64,000 nucleotides of DNA from Aurifilum marmelostoma (GCA_027559495.1 JAMXSV010000010.1:2294001-2358000); one strand, 5' to 3'; positions 45,953-58,899 are shown, counted from the first letter of the stretch. The notes: generated by a model not told the origin, from the sequence alone. Numbers and translations: made by a program.

Positions 45953-46999
45953 TTTGTGGTTTTGTTTTGGAGATTTCTCGTGGAGAAAGTTCTTGAGGAT
46001 GTTGTGGAAAGTAGTGTTTTTTGTGTGTGAAGATGATGAGGGAATGAGCTACCTTGAATCTTAAGACTGGGTGGCTTCTGTGGTATTTATACACGATTGT
46101 CCATAGCCAAAGACATCATGATCTCCTCCCCTTGAACAGCTGATGGCTAGGCTGACCACAATGTCTTGCCTCAGCTGGGGATCCTGTGAAGCTCAGCAAG
46201 GCTACCTCATATCCCCCCTTTTGCAGTCATATGGGTCTTCAGCCTTCATCTGATTGGCTTACTCGCCAGAACGGTCCTCAATAGGCAGCCGCAGCAGCCT
46301 CGCTCTTCTACTCATACAAGGTTTGGACTCGTATAAGGTTGGGCTCAGACATAACCCACCTTGTGGAGATGGACAAAAGGACAATCATCCCACAAGCCAT
46401 GTTGAACATAATTGTTAGCCAGGCACTAAGTGGGTCGAGGGAATTCTCCATACAAGGCTGACTTGACTTCCCATTTGGCCCGTCGTCATAGAGATCATAT
46501 AACATCCTGTCCACTGGGCTTTTGTTTGTGGATACGACTAAGAGACGATTGAGATTCCTGAAAAGACCATGGAAGAGACGAAACTACGGATGTAGTATTG
46601 ATCGACGCCAAGAGCGATTCAGCAAAGGATATCCACGCTCTTTACGCTCTGGCATTGTCCTTCTGTGAAAATGGTACGTTGCAGTCAAGTCATAGCTGCC
46701 AGTATCAGCATCCTTCGCCTGACTCTCGTTGCAAAGAACTAGATGGAGCTCCCTTCTCCTAAAAGCATCGCATGTTCCAGGTGGATCAAGGCGGAGAATG
46801 ATTGCTATTATTCAGGCTGGAATCATACGCAAATTCCAATACCTTTAATATTCTCATGTACTTTCTTTGCATAATGTTACAGCTGTGGTGTGCGGTGTCC
46901 TAGTATCCTTGCATAAGGCTATACCGGATTAGGACACGGAATGTTAGCAGCCGCTGCAGTTAGTATACCTTATATATAAGCGAGGTAGGCCTTCTGCAT
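45953..46999. other. intergenic, promoter of the cysteine-rich gene and border of the AT-rich block
   Basis: Normal-composition DNA up to about 46980, then an abrupt switch to AT-rich sequence. No gene supported (46308-46514 ORF rejected). Confidence 0.55.
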
Positions 47000-48667
47000 A
47001 ATAGAGTATCTTAACTAATTATTTATAGAAGAAATGTAATTAAATAATATATTAATTCAGATTTCAGACTCTTTAAGTTATCCAAAATAATATCTATTCT
47101 ATATTTTATATATTATATATTGCATTTGCAATGCAATGCATTTATATCTATAGCATATATATTCTATCTATATATATCCCTTATTTAGTTGCTGCTTAGC
47201 TACTATATATCCTTAATCTAGATATTATTGCTTTAGCTACTACTGCAAATATATACTATACTATTATAATTACTCTAACTATAATCCTATTTATTTTTTT
47301 AGATATTATTAATAAATTTACTAATAATATTAATATATTTTTTTAAAATAGTTTGAGATTACTAAGGAGATTATTAGCAGAACTTCTAATCTTGCTATTC
47401 TTTCTACTAATTTGCTTAAGCTATATAATAAGTTAAGCAAGAAAAAAAAAATAAATTAGCGCCTGCTCTGCAATATAATAGCTCTTCTATATATTATAAG
47501 ATATATACTAATAAATCTAATAATAGATTTATACTACTAGCTACTAAGCTCTATTATTTCTAAGATTAATAGAGTTAAGAGATTATATTATATAAAGCAA
47601 AGTTAGTTTTTAAGATATATATTTCTTAATTATATAGAATATAGATTATTGCAATTATTGCGCTTAATATTAGTAATAAAAATCTTTTTAATATTAATGC
47701 AAATAGCTTAATAGTTAAAAATACTTATATTATAGAGTTTAGCCCTGCTTTTATATTAGATTTAAATATTAGCATATTTATATAGCATTATTAGCCTCTT
47801 TTTTCTCTTAATAATAATTAATTTCTTTTTTTTTAATCTATTAATAAGAAAATATAATTATATATTTTATTAAATTAGATTTAGTATTTAACTATAGGCA
47901 ATTATATATAGTTTTAGAGTATAAGCGCTTAAGTGCCTCTAAATTATAAGATTATATATTATTCTAATATAAATTATAATAAGCTTTATATAAGGGGTAT
48001 TAAGAAAAAGCATTTTAATATTTATTTTATTATTTTATTATATATTTCTTCTTTTATTACTAAATAGATTATATTAATTCCTTCTATTTCTAATATAAAT
48101 ATAGATTCTAGTTTAAAAGCAAAAAGAAGTATAATAGAATTGCAGCCTTCTTTATCTATATCTAAAGCCTCTATAATTATATTAGATTACTAAAAGGCTT
48201 TAGTTCCTACTTTAGAATTTTAAAGTATTGCAAGTACTTTATATTAGAAATAATAAAATTAAAAAATATTATTATTTTTATTTATATCTTCTAAAAACTA
48301 TTATAGATATTTTTAGTATAAGTTAGATATATTTTCTCTTAATATTAGTATAAAAAGAGATTTAGTTATCTCTATAAAAATGCAATTCCTCTCTAACTAA
48401 TCTATATCTACTTTATTATACTCGCAAAAATCTTAATTTAATAAATAAATGCAGAATAGCCCCTATATTGCAAAATAAATTTTGCAGAGATACTTATTAG
48501 TAATAGAAAAATTATTTTAATATTCTAGCATTTGCTTATAGTATTTAAATATATTTTTATTACTTAAAAAAATATTATTTAGAATAATATATTCCTTATC
48601 TCTATCTATTAGATTTGCATTCTAGCAATTACTTATATAATAATAAGAGCAAATACTTTTAGCCTAA
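47000..48667. repeat. unidentified RIP-degraded repeat
   Basis: Very AT-rich sequence with the same base-context signature as the retroelements to its right (CA and TG survive mainly as GCA and TGC). It does not match the LTR or internal parts of those elements by eye. Some short plus-strand stretches look like broken coding sequence, but no domain can be named. It is the target into which the outer element inserted, or a third degraded element. Confidence 0.55.
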
Positions 48668-49198
48668 TGTAATGAGCACTGCCGTAACTAGGGTATACAA
48701 CAAGTACCCAAGGGTTTATATTAGGCAAGAAGAATATTAAAGTATAATCCAAAGAATATAGAAACAATTTCCAAAATCTTCTGCAGTATATTACTAGCAG
48801 TAAAGCTATTACTTATATTAGAAGTAATACTTAGATTAATAACTAAAGAGCTATATACTAAATCTATCTAATAGTAGCGAATATATTTCTTATATAATCT
48901 ATTCTTTAGTCCTTTATTAGTAGTATTAGTTCCTTTTTAGCAAAGGTAGGCTAAAGTTAATATTAAATCCTTTAATTAGTTAACTAAGTTAATACTAATT
49001 CTTTTAACTAGTTGATAAAGTTAATATTAACTCTTTTAACTAAGCAATCTTTATAACCCTAACCCTAGCTTATATAATCTTATTATGCTAGTTCTATCCT
49101 AGAGTATTAGATTCTTAGTTCTCTATAGTCTATTTTATATAGCCTTAGCGCTATGCTGCAATTTTTATTATAATTAGCATATTAGATAGATTATAATA
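48668..49198 (-). repeat. LTR (3' LTR of outer element)
   Basis: 531 bases, starts TGTAATGAGC and ends TTATAATA on the plus strand. The first 120 bases keep several CpA and CpG sites lost in the other copies. Contains CCCTAACCCTA at 49058-49068. Confidence 0.9.
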
Positions 49199-49215
49199 TT
49201 ATCTCCCTTCTATAG
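49199..49215 (-). other. polypurine tract of outer element
   Basis: On the minus strand CTATAGAAGGGAGATAA directly abuts the 3' LTR, the expected plus-strand primer of a retrotransposon. Confidence 0.6.
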
Positions 49216-49299
49216 ATTATTATCTTTAATGATTTTCTTATAAGTTTTTCTGCTATTATCTTACTATATTATTATGCTTTCCTAATTAGAATATTAAAT

Positions 49300-49884
49300 A
49301 GAGTTGCAAAACTAAAATCTTTTAATTCTTATTCTAATAAATTAAAGCAGAAAAAGTCTCTTTATTTAATTATTCTTTCTAAAGCTATTATTATAATTCC
49401 TTATTCTTTCTATAATGCTTAGGGCTTGAAATCTTATTAGGTATCCCCTAAGAATTCTTTCTAGTGTGCTAAGTATATATATTGCTAATATTCTAAATGC
49501 AATATTCTTAAACTAACTAACTTTTCTAAGCTTTTTAATATCTCCTTTTAGCATTAAAAGTTAGAGGATAAAATTAAAGACTTTAAGCTAAAGTTAATAT
49601 ATTTCTGCTAATAGAAGAAGATATAAAGAGAGAAGATAGCTTGGGCTATTTATTAGGGCTTAATAAATCTAGAAGAGTTAAAGCATTTAGAGGCAAAGAA
49701 GGCAAAGGCTAAGGCTAAGCATCTAGTTGCTAAAGAAGCTAACTAAGGCGCTAAGGCCTTAGCTCCTAAGGGCTCTTCCTCTAATAGCTAGCCTATAAGG
49801 GGGGCTAGTTAGACCCTACTAGACTTAAATATTCTAGATAAATATAAGCTAGAAGATATAGCTAGACCTTTAGTTAGCTGCTAA
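49300..49884 (+). pseudogene. antisense ORF of the chromovirus (outer copy)
   Basis: Plus-strand frame, opposite to pol, between chromodomain and 3' LTR. Readable through UAA/UAG at Gln positions: LKSYQVSPKNS, QCAKYIYCQYSKCNILKLTN, HQKLEDKIKDFKLKLIYFC, KAIYQGLINLEELKHLEAKK and a GAKALAPKGSSS tail ending ARPLVSC-stop at 49882-49884. A Cys cluster followed by a long coiled coil resembles the small Cys-motif plus coiled-coil proteins often predicted in fungal repeats. The start cannot be fixed. Function unknown. Confidence 0.6.
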
Positions 49885-50029
49885 CCCTTAGCCTAGCTTA
49901 GTATATCTTTTCCTTCTAATTCTATTCCTAACTAATATTTCCTTAATTAGTAGCTTATTTTATTAATTAGTAAAGTATTTTAATTAATAGGCTATATTTC
50001 TAATATTTCTATAAGCTAACTAGTTATTG

Positions 50030-50215
50030 CTATAATTATCCTTTCTTAAACTAGTATTGCGCAAGCTATTCTAGTATATTAGTAATATTTTCTAGAAGTT
50101 CTTATATATTTTTGCTTAAAGGATAGCCTTTCTATTTAACTAGATATTCTAATATATTATTCTATCCTCTATATTTAAGGATTTTTCTAATTTTATATTC
50201 TAATTTATTATCTTT
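50030..50215 (-). pseudogene. chromodomain at integrase C-terminus of outer element
   Basis: Minus strand reads LEYKIRKILKYRG, LEYLVKQKGYPLS and ELLENITNILEQL, the E-Y-x-V-E-x-I-L ... Y-L-V-K-W-K-G-Y core of a chromodomain. This places the element among chromoviruses, whose chromodomain guides integration to marked chromatin. Confidence 0.75.
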
Positions 50216-50579
50216 AACTTTAATGCTATTATTGATTTTTATATTCTATACTGCTAGCTTAAATAGTAAAATATAGAAAACTGGGTATATTCTTATGCTA
50301 TAGGGAAGTATAAGTTTATAGTTAACTAGTAGGATTTTTTGCAAAATCTTAAATAGACTAAGCTTTTTATAATTAAGCTTATTACTAGGTCTTTTTATTT
50401 TAATATTTTATTAAAAAAGGTAAATCTTATTTTTCTCTTTAAAAATTAGTCCCTTAATCCTTTTAGTATTTGCATATTTTATTATTTATTCTCTAATAAA
50501 TGCAAGTTCTTGCTATAATTCTTTATAAATTTTCTAAATCCTTTAAGCTTTCTTATTTACTGCTTCTGCATTTGCCCCT

Positions 50580-51185
50580 AGCAATGCTTTATAGTATATT
50601 ATAAGGTTATATCTATATATTATATAAAATAGCAATACTTTTATTATACTTATATTTATGCTATTATATATAAATTATGCTAATAGCAATAATTTAATCT
50701 AATTATCTTATTTATAATTAATATAATAGTATAAATATTATTCTAAAATTTAATTTATATATTCTATTTATCTATCTATTTATAGATAGAATGCAGTTAA
50801 TATCTTATAAGCTATTCTAAGCTACTTTATAAATAAAGTCTAAAAGTTTAATACAAATTTTCTATCCTTATTTAAGATAATTTCCTATAGTATGCTATAA
50901 TTAGCTATAATTATTCTAAGAAATATATATGCAAAGTCTTCTACTATACTGCTCTCTTTATATAGTAGAAAGTAAGCATACTTGCTTAATTTGCAAATTA
51001 CTACTAGAATGCTATTAAATTGCACTTTAGTTAAGGGTTCTTATAAAAGAGGTAGCTTAATAATAAAGTTTAGGCTAGCTAATTGCTAAATTAAATTTAG
51101 TATTAATAGAAGATAAAGTAATTTGTAAGGCTTATATCTTTCTGCTTTATTTTTCTTATAACTATTATAATTCTATAAGAGGTCC
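50580..51185 (-). pseudogene. integrase core of outer element, RIP-broken
   Basis: Minus strand reads CKLSKYAYFLLYKESSIVED, then FLRIIIANYSIL, TAFYLQIDRQIEYINQILEQ and LLLLAQFIYNS. These are the D..YHPQTDGQTE..N..LE and LAQFAYNS landmarks of Ty3/Gypsy integrases, with RIP-type substitutions. Confidence 0.8.
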
Positions 51186-51899
51186 TTAACTCTTTTCTTA
51201 AGGCCTAGTAAGTTCTAGTATCTCGAAATCTATGCTAAAATTGCCCTAACTCTCTAATATCTATATGCTAAGGCACTATATATATCTTAAATATACTAAT
51301 TTTATTTCTTTAGAGTTATATTTTCTAGGTTCTTACTTATTTAATTAATTTTAAGAATAGCATTTAGCTTTCTATATATATTAATAAGATTTCCTTTCTT
51401 ATCTATTATAAAGATATTTTAGATTTTTTCTATAACCTTATCCTAATAATTAGACCTTCTGCTAAAAGCATTTGCTCTAATATTTTCCTTTCCTTAAATA
51501 TAGATAATCTTAAGATTAAATTATAATAAATACTCTGCTTATTTTACTTATTATCTATTAAGTATCTTTATTATAGTAAATATAGTAAGATTTTTGTAAT
51601 TAGAAAATACTTTAATTTAGTATTTTGCGCTAATAAGATATTATTCCTATTTTTTAAATGCTTCTATAATAGCTATAAGTTTCTTATTTAGTATTCTATA
51701 CTGCAATTCTAGTCTATTAAGCTTCTTTAAAAAGTTAGCAATTAGTTTTAATTATCCTCTTTTATTGCGCTAGTTAAGTTCTGCTCTAATAGCAAAGTCT
51801 AATATATCTATATATAACTTAAGTTCTTTACTAAAGTCTAGTTTTTTATAAACTAAGTCTTTTAATATAAGATTCTTAATCTTATTAAATGCTTGCTAT

Positions 51900-52768
51900 T
51901 ATCCTTTTGCTTAATAAAATAGCATTTCTTTTTTAGTAAGTTCTATAAGGGGCTTAACTTTCTTGCTATAATTTTTAATAAACTATTTATAAAAATTAAT
52001 ATATTTAAGAAATGCTTAAATATCTATAAGGTTTTTAGATATAAGCTAATTCTTAATTGCCTTAATTTTATCTTTCTATATGCAAATTATGCTTAATTCG
52101 AAAGTATATTTAAGATAATTTACTTTTTAAGTATAGAAATAATATTTAGTAGATTTTACTAGCATCTTAGCATTTTGCAGCATCTATAGTATAGTTTGCA
52201 TATATTATTTATATATCTTAAAGTCCTTTAAGTAAATAAGGATATTATTTAGATAAGCAATAATAAAGATATTAAGAAATTTGCAGAAGATATAGTTAAT
52301 TATGCATTAAAATATAGCTAGTATATTAGTTAGTCTAAATAGCATAATATAATATTTATAATATCTATAGCAAGTTCTAAAGGCTATTTTCTACTTATAT
52401 CCCTTTGCAATCTATATATAATAGTATTCTTTTTTAAAATTAAATATAGTAAACTATTATACGCCTTGCATTCTATTTTATAATTTATTGCTTCTTAGTA
52501 ATAAATAATAATCCTTAATTATTATATTATTAAGTTGCCTAAAGTCTATATATAATCTAAGTTTGCTATTCTTTTTTAGTATAAAAAGAATTAGGTATCC
52601 TACTAGAAAGTATAATTCTCTAATATATCCTCTTTTAAGATTTTTATTTAGATACTCTCTAAGTGCCTTAAGCCTTACTTTATCTAATCTATAAATAAGA
52701 AAAAACTTTAGTTCTATCTCTTTCTTAAGAGGTATTTTGTAGTTAAATTGGATTTTAGCAAGAAGCAA
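51900..52768 (-). pseudogene. reverse transcriptase of outer element, RIP-broken
   Basis: Minus strand, open for 96 codons at 52478-52768: IYRLDKVRLKALREYLNKNL and LRLYIDFRQLNNIIIKDYY, typical Ty3/Gypsy RT with the first catalytic Asp in YIDF. The second active-site motif reads YLNN at 52244-52255 in place of the usual YxDD, so the enzyme is dead. RNase H follows to the left. Confidence 0.85.
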
Positions 52769-53329
52769 TTTTTTATACTTTTCTAAGAATAATCTAATAA
52801 ATTTGTAATACTCTTATAATATGCTATTAAATATTAATAGAAATCCTTCTTCTATTATTATTGCTTATAGGAATAGGAGGTACTATTAAGTATTCTTAGG
52901 CAATATTGCAGAAGTATTATATCCTAATTAGCTTTATTTAATTCTTTATAATTCTTAGTTTATTTATTTCTTTAGCCTATCTTAGCTGCTCTAAGCTAGA
53001 TTAAATTTCTAGGGCTATAGCTTCTATTTCTATAGTTGCTGCCTATTATTATTGCTCTATACTAAACTAAGTTTTTCTAATTAATTTTTACTTATTTATA
53101 AATCTAATTTATACTTAATCTCTTTCTATAGATTTAAGATATTTATAATTCTTCTCTATAAGCTATTAGTCTTTGCTAATTTAGAAGTATATATTAAGTT
53201 CCTATTTAAGCGCCTCTTTTAGCTATCCTTAGTGACTAAGTCTTATTCTGCGCTTTTAATTGCAACTATCTTATTAGATATAGCTTATTCCTAAGAGATT
53301 TAGCTAGTGGTCCAATTAATTTGAGAATT

Positions 53330-53650
53330 ATACTCCTTAAGCTATAAAAGTTTTAATATTATATTATAATATGCTATATCTATAATATTAAAAGAAATCT
53401 TAGTTATATATCCTTATATCTATATAGATAGATAATTAGTCTCCTTATTAACTATATCTAGATTATATGCAACTAGCTTTCCTTCTATAGTATTAAGTAT
53501 ATAGGGCTTCTCCTTCTGCTACTATAGTATCTTTGCTATATTAATAATATTTAGGGATATATAATTTCCTTATATGCTACTATCTAGTAGGGCATTATAT
53601 CTTTCTTTATAGATATATGCGTTAATAATAATATAAGCATAGTTCGTTTT
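53330..53650 (-). pseudogene. retropepsin of outer element, RIP-broken
   Basis: Minus strand reads YNALLDSSIQGNYISLN, then DIAYYNIILKLLQLKEY and INWTTSQIS. ALLDS is the retropepsin active-site motif. Function was Gag-Pol processing; now broken. Confidence 0.7.
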
Positions 53651-54249
53651 AGAGGCTTTATATAAGGACTATTCTAGTCTAATTGTCTATAGTTCTATTA
53701 TAGGCAATCCTATCCTTTTAGGATTCTTTTAGCTACTTGCTAGGCTAATACTCTAGCTTATTATTATATATGCTTATAATGCTTTCTGCTGCGCTATTAT
53801 ATATGCTAAGCATATGCTTTATTCTATATATAAATAGTATATTTTTCTACTAAGTATTGCTATTATTTGCATTTCCTTTCTATATAAGGCTTTAAGCAAT
53901 CTTTTAGTAGTCTAATAAAAGCATTATTATACTTTTTATTTAGTATTTCCCTAAACTAAAGTTTAGGTTCTTTATGCGCTTAGATAACTTATCTTTCTTC
54001 TCTAGTTAGAAACTATTTATATTTAACTTTTTCTTTAAAATAAATTTAATAATTATAATAGGTGCATAAGATCTATGCTAATTAATAGTATCTAAAGTAG
54101 AATGTATTAATCTTAGGATCCTTTATTCTTTCTGCTTTATAATTTTGGATTAGAATGCTCTAGAAGAGTTCCTTTAAAGGAATTCTATATATAAGATGCT
54201 TAGTTTATTTCTCAGCATTTAGATTATAGAAGCTAATGCTGCTATATAG

Positions 54250-54254
54250 GCTAG
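54250..54254. repeat. target-site duplication GCTAG, left copy
   Basis: GCTAG immediately before the inner LTR; the pair is at 61935-61939. The undisturbed site is at 59839-59843. Confidence 0.85.
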
Positions 54255-54785
54255 TGTAATAAGCACTGCTATAACCAGGGTATATAATAAGTATACAAGA
54301 GTTTATATTAGGCAAGAAGGATATTAAAGTATAATCTAAAGAATATAAAAATAATTTCTAAAATCTTCTGCAGTATATTATTAGCAGTAAAGCTATTACT
54401 TATATTAAAAGTAATACTTAGATTAATAACTAAAGAGCTATATACTAAATCTATCTAATAGTAGCAAATATATCCCTTATATAACCTATTCTTTAGTCTT
54501 TTATTAGTAGTATTAGTTTCTTCTTAGCAAGGGTAGGCTAGAGTTAATATTAAATTCTTTAACTAGTTAATTAAGTTAATACTAATTCTTTTAATTAGTT
54601 AATAGAGTTAATATTAACTCCTTTAACTAAGTAATCTTTATAACCCTAACCCTAGCTTATATAATCTTATTATGCTAGTTCTATTCTAAAGTATTAGACT
54701 CTTAGCTTTCTATAGTCTATTCTATATAGCCTTAATGCTATGCTGTAATCTTTATTATAATTTATATATTAAATAGATTATAATA
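54255..54785 (-). repeat. LTR (3' LTR of inner element)
   Basis: 531 bases, starts TGTAATAAGC right after GCTAG and ends TTATAATA. Aligns over its whole length with the other LTRs. Confidence 0.9.
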
Positions 54786-54802
54786 TTATCTTTCTTCTAT
54801 AA
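54786..54802 (-). other. polypurine tract of inner element
   Basis: Same position and sequence type as at 49199 (AGAAGAAAGATAA on the minus strand), with one or two changes. Confidence 0.55.
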
Positions 54803-54879
54803 ATTATTATCTTTAATGATTTTTTTATAAGTTTTTCTGCTATTATCTTGCTGCATTATTATATCTTTCTAATTAGGAT

Positions 54880-55471
54880 ATTAAATAGAGTTGCAAAACT
54901 AAAATCTTTTAATTCTTATTCTAATAGATTAAAGCAGAAGAAGTCCCTTTATTTAATTATTCTTTCTAAAGCTATTATTATAATTCCTTATTCTTCCTAT
55001 AATGCTTAGGGCTTAAAATCTTATTAGATATCCCTTAAGGATTTTTCTTAATGCGCTAAGTGTATGCGTTGCTAATATTCTAAATATAATATTCTTAAAC
55101 TAACTAACTCTTCTAAGCTTCTTAATATCTCCTTCTAGCATTAAAAGTTAGAGAATAAAATCGAAGACTTTAAGCTAAAGTTAATATATCTCTGCTAATA
55201 GAAGAAGATATAAAGAGAGAAGATAGCTTAAGCTATTTATTAGGGCTTAATAAATCTAGAAGAGTTAGAGCATCTAGAGATAAAGAAGGCAGAGGCTAAG
55301 GCTAAGCATTTAGCTGCTAAAGAGGCTAACTAAGGCGCTAAGGCCTTAGCTCCTAAGGGCTCTCCCTCTAATAGCTAGCCTATAGAGGGGGCTAGTTAGA
55401 CTCTACTAGACCTAAGTATTCTAGATAAATATAGGCTGGAAAATATAGCTAGACCTTTAATTAGCTGCTAA
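54880..55471 (+). pseudogene. antisense ORF of the chromovirus (inner copy)
   Basis: Same frame as in the outer copy, with the Cys cluster better preserved (AKCMRCQYSKYNILKLTN) and RAKHLAAKEAN, ALAPKGSPSNS and ARPLISC-stop (55469-55471) at the end. Differences between copies are largely C-to-T or G-to-A. Confidence 0.6.
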
Positions 55472-55614
55472 CCCTTAGCTTAGCTTAATGCATCTTTTTC
55501 TTTTAATATTATTTTTAATTAGTATTTCCTTAATTAATAGCTTATTTTATTAACTAATAGGGTATTTTAACTAATAAGCTGCATTTCTAATATTTCTATA
55601 AGCTAACTAATTAT

Positions 55615-55800
55615 TGCTATAACTATCCTTTCTTAGACTAATATTGCGCAAGCTATTCTAGTATATTAGTAATATTTTTTAGAGATTCTTATATATTTTT
55701 GCTTAAGAAATAGCTTTTCTATTTAACTAGATATTTTAGTATATTATTCTATTCTTTATATTTAAGGATTTTTCTAATCTTATATTCTAATTTATTATCT
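55615..55800 (-). pseudogene. chromodomain at integrase C-terminus of inner element
   Basis: Same motif series as in the outer element at the matching offset. Confidence 0.72.
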
Positions 55801-56149
55801 TTAACTTTAATGCTATTATTAATTTTTATATTTTATACTGCTAGCTTAAATAATAAAATATAGAAAACTAGGTATATTTTTATGCTATAGGAGAATGCAA
55901 GTTTATAGTTAACTAGTAAGATTTTTCGCAAAATTTTAAATAGGCTAAGCTTTTTATAATTAAGCTTATTACTAAGTCTCTTTATTTTAATATTTTATTA
56001 AAAAAGATAAATCTTATCTCTCTTTTTAAGGATTAGTCTCTTAATTTTTTTAGTATTTGCATATCTTATTATTTATTCCCTAATAAATGCAAATTCTTGC
56101 TATAGTTTTTTATAAATTTTCTAAATCCTCTAAGCTTTCTTATTTATTG

Positions 56150-56780
56150 CTTCTGCATTTGCTCCTAGCAATGCTTTATAGTATGCTATAAGGTTATATC
56201 TATATACTATATAGAATAGCAATACCTTTATTATACTTATATCTACGCTATTATATATAAATTATGCTAATAATAATAATTTAATCTAATTATTTTATTT
56301 ATAATTAATATAATAGTATAAATATTATTCTAAAATTTGATTTATATATTCTATTTATTTATCTATTTATAGATAGAATGCAGTTAATATTTTATAAGCT
56401 GCTTTAAGCTGCTTTATAAGTAAAGTCTAGAAGTTTAATATAAACTTCCTATCTTTATTTAAAATAATTTTCTATAGTATGCTATAGTTAGCTATAATTA
56501 TTCTAAGAAATATATATATAAAGTCTTCTGCTATACTGCTCTCCTTATATAGTAGAAAGTAAGCATATTTACTTAGTTTGCAAATTATTATTAGAATGCT
56601 ATTAAATTGCATTTTAATTAAGGGTTTTTATAAGAGAGGTAGCTTAATAATAAAGTCTAGGCTAGCTAATTGCTAAACCAAACTTAGTACTAATAAAGAG
56701 TAAAGCAATCTATAAGGCTTATATCTTTCTGCCTTATTCTTTTTATAACTATTGCAATTCTATAAGAAGTTCTTAACTCT
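56150..56780 (-). pseudogene. integrase core of inner element, RIP-broken
   Basis: Same landmarks as in the outer copy, 5.58 kb to the right, with its own stops. Confidence 0.78.
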
Positions 56781-57479
56781 CTTCTTAAGGCCTAGCAAAT
56801 TCCAGTATTTCGAAATTTATACTAAGATTGCTCTAACTTCCTAATATCTATATACTAGGGCATTATATATATTCTAAATATACTAATCTTATTCCTCTAG
56901 AATTATATCTTTTAAGTCCTTGCTTATTCAACTAATTCTAAGAATAATATTTAGCTCTCTATATGCATTAATAAGGTTTTCTTTCTTATTTATTATAAAG
57001 ATATTTTAGATTTCTTTTATAATTTTATCTTAATAATTAGATCTTCTGCTAAGGATATTTGCTTTAATATTTTCCTTTTCTTAAATATAAATAATCTTAA
57101 GATTAAATTATAATAGGTATTTTGCCTATCTTACTTATTATCTATTAAGTATCTTTATTATAGTAAATATAATAAGATTTTTATAATTAGAAAATATTTT
57201 GATTTAGTATTTTGCACTAATAAGATATTATTTCTATTCCTTAAATGCTTCTATAATAGCTATAAATTCCTTATTTAATATTTTATACTGCAATTCTAAT
57301 TTATTAAGCTTTTTTAAGAAATTAGCAATTAGTCTTAATTATTCTTTTTTTATTGCGCTAATTAAATTCTACTTTAATAGCAAAATTTAATATATCTATA
57401 TATAATTTAAGTTCTTTACTAAGATCTAGTTCTTTATAAATTAGATTTTTTAATATAAGATCTTTAATCTTATTAAATA

Positions 57480-58355
57480 CTTGCTATTATCCTTCTGCCT
57501 AATAAAATAGCATTTCTTTTTTAGTAAGTTTTATAAGAGGCTTAACTTTTTTGCTATAATCCTTAATAAACTATCTATAGAAATTAATATATTTAAGGAA
57601 TGCTTAAATATCTATAAGATTTCTAGATATAGGCTAATCTTTAATTGCCTTAATTTTATCTTTCTATATACGAATTGCGCCTAGTTTAAGAGTATATCTA
57701 AGATAATCTACTTTCTAAGTATAGAAATAATATTTAGTAAATTCTATTAGTATTTTAGCATTTTGTAGCATCTATAGTATAGTTTATATATATTATTTAT
57801 ATATTTTAAGGTCCTTTAAATAAATAAGGATATTATTTAGGTAGGCAATAATAAAGATATTAAGAAATTCGCAGAGAATATAGTTAATTATGCATTAGAA
57901 TATAGCTAATATATTAGTTAGTCTAAATAGTATAATATAATATTTATAATATCTATAGCAAATTCTAAAAGCTATTTTCTATTTATATTTCTTTATAATC
58001 TATATATAATAATATCTTTTTTTAAAATTAAGTGCAGTAAACTATTATATGCCTTATATCCTATCTTATAATTTATTGCTTCTTAGCAGTAAATAATAGT
58101 CCTTAATTATTATATTATTAAATTATCTAAAATCTATATATAATCTAAGTTTGCTATTTTTTTAGATATAAAAAGAATTAAATATTCTGCTAGAGAGTAT
58201 AATTCTCTAATATATTCTCTTTTAAGATTTTCGTTTAGGTATTCTCTAAGTGCTTTAAGCTTTGCTTTATCTAGTTTATAAATAGGAAAAAACTTTAGTT
58301 CTATCTCTTTCTTAAGGAATATTTTATAGTTAAATTGGATTCTAGCAGAAAGCAA
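57480..58355 (-). pseudogene. reverse transcriptase of inner element, RIP-broken
   Basis: Open for 73 codons at 58134-58355 (IYKLDKAKLKALREYLNENL, EYLILFISKK). The YxDD motif is again YLNN, at 57832-57843. Same domain and position as in the outer copy. Confidence 0.85.
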
Positions 58356-58899
58356 TTCTTTATACTTTCCTAAGAATAATCTAGTAAATTTATAGTACTT
58401 TTATAATATATTATTAAATATTAGTAAAGGTTCTTCTTCTATTATTACTGCTTATAGGAATAGGAGGTACTATTAAGCATTCTTAGGCAATATTATAGAA
58501 GTATTATATTCTAATTAGCTTTATCTAATTCTTTATAATTCTTAATTTATCTATTTCTTTAGCTTATTCTAGCTGCTCTAAGCTAGGCTAAGTTTCTAAG
58601 CCTATAGCTTTTATTTTTATAATTACTGCCTATTATTATTGCTCTATGCTAGATTAAGTCTTTCTGATTAATTTCTACTTACTTATAAATCTAATCTATG
58701 CTTAACCTCCTTCTATAGATTTAAGGCGCTTATAATCCTTCTCTATAAGCTATTAGTCTCTATTAATTTAGAAATATATATTAAGTTCTTATTTAAGCGC
58801 CTCTCTTAGCTATCCTTAGTAATTAAGTTTTATTCTGCGCTTTTAATTACAACTATCCTATTAGGTATAGCTTATTCCTAAGAGATTTAGCTAGTAGTC

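Noticed and set aside
49058..49068. CCCTAACCCTA resembling the fungal telomere repeat (also 54644-54654)
   Set aside because: Only two units, and it recurs at the same offset in LTR copies, so it is LTR sequence rather than a telomere.
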